A stretch of 64,000 nucleotides of DNA from Kitasatospora azatica KCTC 9699 (GTDB lineage: Bacteria; Actinomycetota; Actinomycetes; Streptomycetales; Streptomycetaceae). The position numbers and the translations under genes were made by a program. Location of the stretch: contig NZ_JQMO01000003.1 in the NCBI RefSeq assembly GCF_000744785.1, forward strand, positions 496,001-560,000, in the 5' to 3' direction. The notes below the pieces were generated by a model. It searched no databases. It was not told where the DNA came from and saw only the letters and a program-made list of their open reading frames with translations. Below, piece by piece: positions 58,572 to 64,000 of this stretch (position 1 is the first letter of the stretch; every line of letters begins with the position of its first letter).

Positions 58572-58604
58572 ATGCCATTGCCACGGCATGCAATGCCATT
58601 GCCA
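58572..58604. repeat. Two identical 12-bp direct repeats spaced two helical turns apart
   Basis: ATGCCATTGCCA occurs at 58572-58583 and again at 58593-58604, a 21-bp period that places both on the same face of the helix. CGGCATGC lies between. This is the usual arrangement for tandem binding of a regulator, or a minimal iteron pair. Confidence 0.7.
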
Positions 58605-58865
58605 TGCTCATTTCCGACGGCATCTCGCGAGCGGGCCGAATTCGAGCCCGTGGGTGAAAAATCAGTGTCGCGAAGGCCTTGCACTGCGAAGCCGGAGTAG
58701 CCTACCGTCCGCGCCTGCCAAGCCGGCCGGCGTGCATGCGAAGTCCCGGATCACCCGGCCATTGGTAATTTATGACGACACGTCGCACCACGGCCCTACT
58801 CGGAGCCCTGGCGCAGCATTCCCTCGGGTCCGGACGCCGGACCGTGCCGATCGTTGCGGTGCTCG

Positions 58866-58904
58866 CGATCGGGACAAGCCCGCGGACCGCGCTTGTCCCG
58901 ATCG
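58866..58904. repeat. Perfect 14-bp inverted repeat with 11-nt loop
   Basis: CGATCGGGACAAGC (58866-58879) pairs with GCTTGTCCCGATCG (58891-58904) without mismatch. It could be a factor-independent-like terminator for the minus-strand coiled-coil gene, which ends 95 bp away, or a recombination or binding site. No T-run follows on either side. Confidence 0.8.
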
Positions 58905-58998
58905 ATCAGGAACCGAGGAGCCGGACGTCGGCGCGGGACGTAGCGTGAACACGTCGCCGGGGGATCCGGCGCCGCTGGTCTTCCGTCGGACACCGTCA

Positions 58999-59565
58999 TC
59001 AGGAAGTCCTGTGCCGTACATCGTCGACTTCGAGAACGTTTCCACCGGCGGCCTGGAATCGTCCCCGGTCGCGGAGGCTGACCTCGGCGTTCCGGCTCGG
59101 ATCGGCCTCGGCATCCCGGCGGTCCAGAGCCTCTGCGGTCGCGGGGTACTTGGCGCGGAGCCGGTCCCGGAGGGACTGGGCGGGCTTGCCGGCCGCCGAT
59201 CCCGCGTCGAGTTCCACCCCCGGGCCGGGGACCACGACTCCGGGTGCACGCAACTGCGTCAGCTCCGCTTCCAGCTCAGCGACACGGGCCTCAAGTCGCT
59301 GCACCTCTCGGGTCGCATCCTTGTATCCCTCCTGGTTGCGCCTGGCGACGTGTGTGAGGGTGTCCACCCGGTCCGCGAAGGCGTCGCGTTCGGCTGCGAT
59401 CGACTGCACGACCTGGCCGGCGATGACTGCGGCAATCCAGTCAACCCATTCGTTGATGCGCTCGGTGCCCGGGTTGCCGATCAGCTCGACATCCTGCAGG
59501 CCGTTGAGCATGGCCGGGCGGATGGTGTCGGCGATGCGCTGCTGCGGGCCGGGCTGCTCGGTCAC
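58999..59565 (-). CDS. Coiled-coil hypothetical protein
   Basis: 188 aa from GTG 59565 with GAGGAG about 5 nt upstream. Residues about 5-60 are helical (IADTIRPAMLNGLQDVELIG; ERINEWVDWIAAVIAGQVVQ). Residues about 62-110 form a strong coiled coil (SIAAERDAFADRVDTLTHVA; DATREVQRLEARVAELEAEL). The Pro/Gly-rich tail (APGVVVPGPGVELDAG) and charged end look disordered. The gene overlaps a 52-aa upstream frame by 4 bp. Context resembles small cargo genes of phage or integrative elements, but I do not recognise the family. Confidence 0.55.
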   Translation of the reverse strand: MTEQPGPQQRIADTIRPAMLNGLQDVELIGNPGTERINEWVDWIAAVIAGQVVQSIAAERDAFADRVDTLTHVARRNQEGYKDATREVQRLEARVAELEAELTQLRAPGVVVPGPGVELDAGSAAGKPAQSLRDRLRAKYPATAEALDRRDAEADPSRNAEVSLRDRGRFQAAGGNVLEVDDVRHRTS

Positions 59566-59720
59566 AGCTGCTCCTCGATGACGATTCGGACGGCTTCGCC
59601 GACCGCTCTGGTGCGGATGGTGTCGGGGAACAGATCTTCCCACGCGCCGGCTGTCCATTCGACGCGGGCGAGCCTGCCCAGCCGTGCAGTCGACGCTCTT
59701 CCTTGCCCGCCCAACAGCAC
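59562..59720 (-). CDS. Short upstream partner of the coiled-coil gene
   Basis: 52 aa from GTG 59720, ending LARVEWTAGAWEDLFPDTIR, TRAVGEAVRIVIEEQL. The stop overlaps the next start (GTGA). Coding bias is good over the C-terminal 35 residues and poor before. It may be the intact small gene or the tail of a longer one truncated at about 59700. Family not recognised. Confidence 0.4.
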   Translation of the reverse strand: MLLGGQGRASTARLGRLARVEWTAGAWEDLFPDTIRTRAVGEAVRIVIEEQL

Positions 59721-59844
59721 ACTCGGTCAGCGGCCACCGTGTCCCCGATGGTCTCTCCACCGATCGCGGCACTGGCCGAGGCCGAGCTTCACCGGGCCGC
59801 CCAAGCCGCCCCGCCCCCGGCCCCGCCGTGCTTCAGGGCTCCGG

Positions 59845-60078
59845 CTACGCCGTGTGTCCGCAGGCCCTGACCGCTTCTGCGGAGGCCCGTGTCCACCTGA
59901 CAAGCCCTCGGCGCCGGGTTCGACATCTCGCGAGCGACCGCCTCCGGGCTGTTCGGGCGGCGTCGGCGGCGGCGCCCGGCGTGCGGTCCGCCACGGTCAC
60001 CTCATGTCCTGCCCGGGTGAGGGCGGTGGCCAGGTTGCCGCCGACGCGGCCGTTTCCGATGACTGCGATCGTGGTCAT
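59845..60078 (-). pseudogene. N-terminal fragment of an F420-dependent NADP-reductase-like protein
   Basis: From ATG 60078 the frame reads MTTIAVIGNGRVGGNLATAL, TRAGHEVTVADRTPG, the Rossmann GxGxxG fold of the NADP oxidoreductase (coenzyme F420-dependent) family. After about 43 residues it turns into Arg-rich, non-family sequence and stops at 59845. Intact relatives are about 200 aa, so this is a truncated 5' remnant. It follows the IMPase-like gene on the same strand by 47 bp and may once have been its operon partner. Confidence 0.6.
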
Positions 60079-60125
60079 GATGATGTGGTCCTTCCGGGGG
60101 TGCGGGTGCGGGTTGTGGTGCGCGG

Positions 60126-60944
60126 TCAGCGTGAAAGAGTGGCGACGGCCCCGGCGTGGACGCCGGGCGCGGCGGCCAGGAAGCTTTCGCTCTGCGGGGT
60201 CCAGGGGCGGCCCTCGGCGTCGGAGATCTGTCCGCCGGCCTCGGTGACGAGCAGCGCTCCGGGGAGCAGGTCCGCGCGGGCGCCGGCGAACTGCCAGAAG
60301 GCGTCGATCCGGCCGGCGGCCACGTTCAGCAGGTGCAGGGTCGCGGGCACGGCGACGCGGACGACGAGCGCGTCGAAGAGCATCGCGGTGATCGAGGAGC
60401 CGACGCGTCGCACGACCTTCTCGTCCTCGTCGGGCCGGGCCTGGCTGGTGGCCACGATGCTCAGGCCGAGGTCCGCGGTCCGGGAGACGTTCAGCGGCCG
60501 GCCGTCGAGGTGGGCGCCAGCGCCGGTGAGCGCGGTGTAGGTCTCGCCGGTCAACGGCAGGTGGACCGCGGTGAGCACCGGCTGGTTGTCGCGCACGAGG
60601 GTGGCGGTCACCGCCCACTCGGGCAGGGCGTGCAGGTGGTTGACGTTGCCTTCGGCCGGATCCACGACCCACCATTCGCCGGGCGGTAGCGCCCCGCCGT
60701 CCAGCTCGTCCTCCACCCAGCCGGCGTCCGGGCGCAGGCGTGTGAGGCGGGGGCGCAGGATGTCGAGGGCCGCGTCGTCGTTGGCGGCGAGCGCGCGCAT
60801 CAGCCCTTCGCGGGTCCGGTAGGGGATCACCTCGCCGTACCGCTCGCGCAGTGCCGAACCGGCCTCACGCACGGCGGCCGCGGTCCGGTCGAGCAGGTCG
60901 GCGTCGGAGACGATGGCGTCAGTGGTCTGAAGCGTTTCGGACAT
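60126..60944 (-). CDS. Inositol-monophosphatase-family protein with altered metal motif
   Basis: 272 aa. The fold of IMPase/CysQ phosphatases is recognisable: LLDRTAAAVREAGSALRERY at the start; GWVEDELDGGALPPGEWWVV; DPAEGNVNHLHALPEWAVTA near 98, where the family has DPIDGTxNF; and ARADLLPGALLVTEAGGQIS near 225, where it has W-D-x-A-A-G. The first Asp of the metal site is kept, but the second is Glu (DPAE) and Thr is Asn. Activity as a phosphatase is therefore uncertain; a changed substrate or metal is possible. It is divergent from a LysR regulator, which probably controls it. Confidence 0.75.
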   Translation of the reverse strand: MSETLQTTDAIVSDADLLDRTAAAVREAGSALRERYGEVIPYRTREGLMRALAANDDAALDILRPRLTRLRPDAGWVEDELDGGALPPGEWWVVDPAEGNVNHLHALPEWAVTATLVRDNQPVLTAVHLPLTGETYTALTGAGAHLDGRPLNVSRTADLGLSIVATSQARPDEDEKVVRRVGSSITAMLFDALVVRVAVPATLHLLNVAAGRIDAFWQFAGARADLLPGALLVTEAGGQISDAEGRPWTPQSESFLAAAPGVHAGAVATLSR

Positions 60945-61057
60945 GGTGGAACTCCCGTCTGGGCAAGGGGCGTTGAAGAGGATTTCGGGCCAGGACGCGC
61001 GTTCCGTCCTGCGCCGTGGTGACGACGCTATCCACCCCCTCCATTAACATCAAATGC

Positions 61058-61990
61058 ATGTCAAGCACGGCTGGGATTACTCCCATGCAATTGGATTTGA
61101 ATCTGCTCACCGCGCTCGACGCGCTGCTGGAGGAGGGCAGCGTGGCCGGGGCGGCCGCACGACTGCACGTCACCGCCCCCGCGATGAGCCGGAGTCTGGG
61201 CCGGATCCGGCGCACGACCGGGGACCAGATCCTGGTGCGCACCGGCCGCACCATGACCCCGACGCCCTATGCGATCGCCGTCCGGGAGCAGGTGCACGAA
61301 CTGCTGCACCAGGTCCGGGGCGTGCTGGCCCCGAGCCGTGAACTCGATCCGGCAACGCTGGAACGCACCTTCACACTCCGCTGGCACGATTCCCTGGTCG
61401 CCATGAGTGGCCCCACGCTGCTCGCGGCCGTACGCGGACAGGCGCCGGGCGTGCGATTGCGCTTCGTCGCGGAATCGAGCGTCGACACCCCCGAGTTGCG
61501 GCGAGGTGAGGTCGATCTGGAGGCGAACGCCAACCGTCCGAGCGCACCCGACATCCGCGCCGAGAAGGTGGGCGAGACCCGCCTCGTCGCCGTCGTGAGG
61601 CAGGGGCACCCCCTCACCCGCGCCCGAACCGTCACCACAGAGCGGTACGCCGCCGCCGAACACGTCACCGTCTCGCGACGTGGAAACCTCAGCAACGCCG
61701 TCGACGACGCCCTCGCTCGGCTCGGCCTCACCCGCCGTGTGGTGGCGACCGCGCCCACGGAAGCGGCCGCGCTGGAGTTCGCGCGCGGCTCCGATCTCCT
61801 GATCAGCGTCCCCGAAATCACCACACGCACCGCGGCCGCCGGCCTCGGTCTGGTCGTGCTCCCACTGCCGCTCGAACTGCCGTCGGCACCGGTTTACCTG
61901 TCATGGCATCAGCGCTACGACACCGACCACGCCCACACCTGGCTGCGCGCACTGGCGCGAACCGCACTGGCCACCTGCGGAGCGTCGTAG
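61058..61990 (+). CDS. LysR-family transcriptional regulator
   Basis: 310 aa from ATG 61058, which sits 7 nt after a TAACAT -10 box (61045-61050), suggesting a leaderless transcript; ATG 61085 (MQLDLNLLTALDALL) is the alternative and matches the family start. HTH: LEEGSVAGAAARLHVTAPAMSRSLGRIR (residues about 22-50). The effector-binding domain is PBP2-like (FTLRWHDSLVAMSGPTLLAAV; RGEVDLEANANRPS; GLGLVVLPLPLELPSAPVYL). Subgroup resembles NodD/PnbR-type LysR proteins. It is divergent from the IMPase-like gene with a 113-bp gap carrying ATTAACATC-ATGCATG sequences that may form the LysR site. Confidence 0.88.
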   Translation: MSSTAGITPMQLDLNLLTALDALLEEGSVAGAAARLHVTAPAMSRSLGRIRRTTGDQILVRTGRTMTPTPYAIAVREQVHELLHQVRGVLAPSRELDPATLERTFTLRWHDSLVAMSGPTLLAAVRGQAPGVRLRFVAESSVDTPELRRGEVDLEANANRPSAPDIRAEKVGETRLVAVVRQGHPLTRARTVTTERYAAAEHVTVSRRGNLSNAVDDALARLGLTRRVVATAPTEAAALEFARGSDLLISVPEITTRTAAAGLGLVVLPLPLELPSAPVYLSWHQRYDTDHAHTWLRALARTALATCGAS

Positions 61991-62096
61991 CCGACGCCGT
62001 ACGGCCGCGCGCTGCGGCCTGTCCGGCACGGCCGTCCGGGCGGGGCCGGCCCTCCCGCTCCGAGCGCGCGGCACCCGGTTCTTGGCCGGCCCGGTG

Positions 62097-62294
62097 TCAC
62101 GCATGATCCACACCCTCCCGGACGGACACCGCTGGGACCGGGTGCGGCAGGATTGTGATGTCGGGGTGGTGGGTCATCTCCTCGATGAAGCCGTTGATCC
62201 GGGCGTCGGTGGTGGGGGCACCTCGCAGGTCGGGGGGCGGCCAGCGTCTGCTGCACCTGTGCGGCAGCTGTGGCGGCGACCAGGCGCCCTCCAC
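62097..62294 (-). pseudogene. Possible remnant of a sugar-binding protein
   Basis: The reverse-strand frame contains DLRGAPTTDARINGFIEEMT followed by HHPDITILPHPVPAV and a stop at 62097. The G-A-x-x-T-D-A-R-x-x-G-F pattern with H-P-x-I-x-I is typical of the second domain of ribose-type ABC binding proteins or LacI-type regulators. Nothing upstream continues the fold. The surrounding 61991-62334 has no other supported gene. Confidence 0.35.
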
Positions 62295-62334
62295 TTCGGC
62301 TTCGCAAGCATCCCCAGGACCGCCGCGCGGCCCA

Positions 62335-63699
62335 CTACCTTCCTTGGCCGGCCCGGTGAACCGCGATCAGCTCGCGATACCAGGCGTATGAGGACTTCGG
62401 GGTGCGGCGCTGGGTGGTGAAGTCAACGTGCACAAGGCCGAATCTTTGATTGAACCCTTCCGCCCACTCATAATTGTCAAGTAGTGACCAGGTGAAGTAG
62501 CCGCGGACGTCCACGCCTTGGGCGACCGCCGCGCCCAGGGCATCGAGGTGGCCGGCCAGGTAGTCGATCCGGCGCTGGTCGTGGACCGTGCCGTCCGGCC
62601 CCGGCTCGTCGGCGACCGAGCAGCCGTTCTCGGTGATGGTGATCGGCGGCAGTGCAGCGCCGTACCGCTCCCGCAGGCCGACCAGGAGTTCGCGCAGACC
62701 GTCCGGAACGACCGGCCAGCCGAAGGCGGTTCGGGGTACCCCCTCGATCTCGGCCTCGGCGAACGGGAGTCCGCCCGGCTCGGCGGGGGCCGCGATCCGG
62801 GTCGGGTTGTAGTAGTTGACGCCGAGCCCGTCCAGGCCGGGGCCGGGGCCGGCGATCAACCCCAGGTCGCCGGGACGGACGCTGCCGCCGAGGTCCTCCC
62901 CGACACCGTAGGCGGACAGGTCGGGGTAGCGGCCGAGCAGCAGCGGGTCGGTGAACAGCCGGTTGTGCAGAGCGTCGTACGCTTCGGCGGCCGCCAGGTC
63001 CGCCGGGGTGTCACTCGCCGGCCACACCGGCGTGAGGTTGTTGGCGATCAGCACCTCCCGCCCGCGCTCGCGCAGCACCGCGGCCGCCAGCCCGTGCCCG
63101 AGCAACTGGTGGTGCGCGGCCGGCAGCGCGTCGAGCATCAGCGCGCGACCGGGCGCATGGATCCCGAGCGCATAGCCGAACACCATATGCACGAAAGGCT
63201 CGTTGAGCGTGATCCAGGCCGGCACCCGGTCGCCGAGCCGGTCCGCGACGATCTCGGCGTACTCGGCGAAGCGATAGGCCGTGTCCCGGGCGAGCCAGCC
63301 ACCGCCGTCCTCCAGCGCCTGCGGCAGGTCCCAGTGGAACAGGGTTGGCAGCGGGGTGATGCCTGCCTCGAGCAGGGCGTCCACGAGGCGGTCGTAGAAG
63401 GCGAGTCCAGCCTGGTTGGCCGGGCCGCTGCCAGTGGCCTGGATGCGGGGCCAGGCGATGGAGAACCGGTAGCCATCGAGCCCGAGGCCGCGCATGAGAG
63501 CGATGTCCTCGGCATAGCGGTGGTAGTGGTCGCAGGCGACCCGCCCGGTATGACCGTCGCGAACCGCACCGGGGCGAGCCGCGAAGACGTCCCACACGGA
63601 GGGCCCGCGCCCGTCCTCGTCGACCGCGCCCTCGATCTGATACGCGGCCGTCGAGGCACCCCAGCGAAAGTCGGCAGGTAGGTCAAGGCGGTGCGGCAT
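62335..63699 (-). CDS. GH1 beta-glucosidase
   Basis: 454 aa from ATG 63699, with AGGAGGAG upstream. Cytoplasmic (no signal peptide) retaining beta-glycosidase. DFRWGASTAAYQIEGAVDED at 10-29 is the GH1 N-terminal signature. The acid/base Glu is in WITLNEPFVHMVFG near 165, and the nucleophile Glu is in PITITENGCSV near 355. The C-terminal FTWSLLDNYEWAEGFNQRFG near 405 gives the substrate-binding Trp-Ser and Glu-Trp. It would hydrolyse imported cellobiose or aryl/plant beta-glucosides. Its promoter element (63732-63752) recurs upstream of the SLC45-like MFS gene at 13883-15136, making that transporter a likely partner. Confidence 0.93.
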   Translation of the reverse strand: MPHRLDLPADFRWGASTAAYQIEGAVDEDGRGPSVWDVFAARPGAVRDGHTGRVACDHYHRYAEDIALMRGLGLDGYRFSIAWPRIQATGSGPANQAGLAFYDRLVDALLEAGITPLPTLFHWDLPQALEDGGGWLARDTAYRFAEYAEIVADRLGDRVPAWITLNEPFVHMVFGYALGIHAPGRALMLDALPAAHHQLLGHGLAAAVLRERGREVLIANNLTPVWPASDTPADLAAAEAYDALHNRLFTDPLLLGRYPDLSAYGVGEDLGGSVRPGDLGLIAGPGPGLDGLGVNYYNPTRIAAPAEPGGLPFAEAEIEGVPRTAFGWPVVPDGLRELLVGLRERYGAALPPITITENGCSVADEPGPDGTVHDQRRIDYLAGHLDALGAAVAQGVDVRGYFTWSLLDNYEWAEGFNQRFGLVHVDFTTQRRTPKSSYAWYRELIAVHRAGQGR

Positions 63700-63731
63700 G
63701 AGCTGGCTCCTCCTGAACACGTCCCCTCACA

Positions 63732-63752
63732 ATATGAGTACTCCTCATGTTA
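63732..63752. promoter_or_regulatory. Promoter-proximal element of the GH1 gene, shared with the sugar MFS gene
   Basis: Element containing ATGAGTACTCCTCATGTTA, 33-53 bp before the GH1 start. It includes the perfect inverted repeat ATGAG-TACTC-CTCAT and agrees with 15205-15225 at 18 of 21 positions. A TTGGCA -35-like hexamer lies just upstream on the minus strand, so a bound protein would cover the promoter spacer, as expected for a repressor. Confidence 0.65.
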
Positions 63753-63969
63753 TCTGCCAACCGCCGGAACGCCAGATCCCAACGGGGGCGTGGTCCACCG
63801 CCTCCCCTCCGCGCCGAGTGGAGGGCGGCTCACGGCAACGCCCGGGCAGCGGATCGGACCGGCGACCAAAAGCGGGCTGACAGATCGTCCGCGCAGTGGC
63901 TACGCTGCGGGCGATGAAGAACTTCGCCTCGTACCGAATGGGGGAATCGTTCTCGCAAGGTGAGTGCTG

Positions 63970-64000
63970 ATGGCACCTCATCTCGTGAACGAGTTTCCGA
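63970..64000 (+). CDS. Start of a gene cut by the right window edge
   Basis: ATG 63970 begins MAPHLVNEFP and runs off the window. AAGGTGAG precedes it by 6-8 nt as a ribosome-binding site. Too little is visible to identify it. It is divergent from the GH1 gene, so a regulator of beta-glucoside use is one possibility; nothing in the ten visible residues tests this. Confidence 0.35.
   Translation, partial: MAPHLVNEFP

Larger units (their letters stand above)
58079..58998. other. Non-coding, repeat-rich intergenic region
   Basis: About 920 bp with no frame showing coding bias plus a start signal. It contains paired 12-bp direct repeats (58572-58604), a 7-bp stem GGTCCGG-ACG-CCGGACC (58827-58843) and a perfect 14-bp inverted repeat (58866-58904). 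Its right half is beyond the 3' end of the coiled-coil gene. Such structure density suggests regulatory or recombination-related DNA; no transposase is visible. Confidence 0.5.

Noticed and set aside
63745..63981. 78-codon minus-strand frame upstream of the GH1 gene
   Set aside because: It covers the promoter element shared with the MFS gene and lacks coding bias and a start signal.

Overview
The window is a stretch of chromosome from a high-GC filamentous actinomycete, most likely Streptomyces or a close relative such as Kitasatospora or Streptacidiphilus. The evidence is strong GC bias at third codon positions, many GTG and some TTG starts, SpoIIE-type phosphatases with PAS/GAF sensors, an NB-ARC/TPR protein, an ECF sigma factor, secreted glycoside hydrolases with ricin-type lectin (CBM13) tails, and a very large RHS polymorphic toxin. 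I see no rRNA, tRNA, CRISPR array, transposase or phage structural gene. The content (niche enzymes, a toxin, gene fragments) looks like accessory or chromosome-arm DNA.

Layout. 1-8632: a DHA2 efflux pump (cut by the left edge) divergent from an XRE-cupin regulator; a KimA-like APC permease; a MOSC protein divergent from a GT-B-fold glycerophosphotransferase-like gene that carries a 7-bp tandem repeat in its 5' coding part; an NB-ARC/TPR protein. 8633-11650: a gene graveyard with a decayed Mom-family DNA-modification gene, a lectin fragment, a lone ferredoxin tail of a PDR/VanB-type reductase and a modA tail, surrounding an intact GGCT-PdxH fusion. 11650-16561: a methyltransferase, a one-TM hypothetical, fragments, an MFS sugar transporter and a CapA-like lipoprotein. 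16586-20293: two SpoIIE-type PP2C phosphatases. 20465-23454: a two-gene operon of a PobA-like hydroxylase and an O-methyltransferase with an unrecognised N-terminal domain. 23534-28177: xdhA-xdhB-xdhC. 28662-32619 and 47771-51076: four secreted hydrolases (GH29, GH43, GH27, GH54), all with CBM13 tails, together suited to fucosylated and arabinosylated type II galactans. 33242-38930: a GntR regulator divergent from a five-gene operon (MmgE/PrpD, isocitrate-lyase/PEP-mutase, LeuC-like, LeuD-like, metallo-beta-lactamase fold) that looks like an undescribed organic-acid breakdown route. 39047-46798: RHS toxin with HINT domain, variable C-terminal toxin and probable immunity gene. 51487-56005: a second molybdenum-hydroxylase operon ending in a membrane-anchored tandem ABM protein. 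56191-58078: ECF sigma factor with a coupled small gene and an upstream XRE-TM protein. 58079-60078: non-coding DNA rich in inverted and direct repeats, a coiled-coil protein and fragments. 60126-64000: an IMPase-like protein divergent from a LysR regulator, a GH1 beta-glucosidase, and the start of another gene at the right edge.

Connections. A nearly identical 21-bp element lies directly upstream of both the sugar MFS gene (13883-15136) and the GH1 gene (62335-63699), which are 48 kb apart; flanking bases also align, so the two are probably co-regulated and derive from a duplicated promoter. The GH27 promoter overlaps a perfect LacI-type palindrome, although no lacI gene lies in the window. 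Starts were chosen by ribosome-binding site, coding bias and family length; functions rest on reading motifs without database searches.
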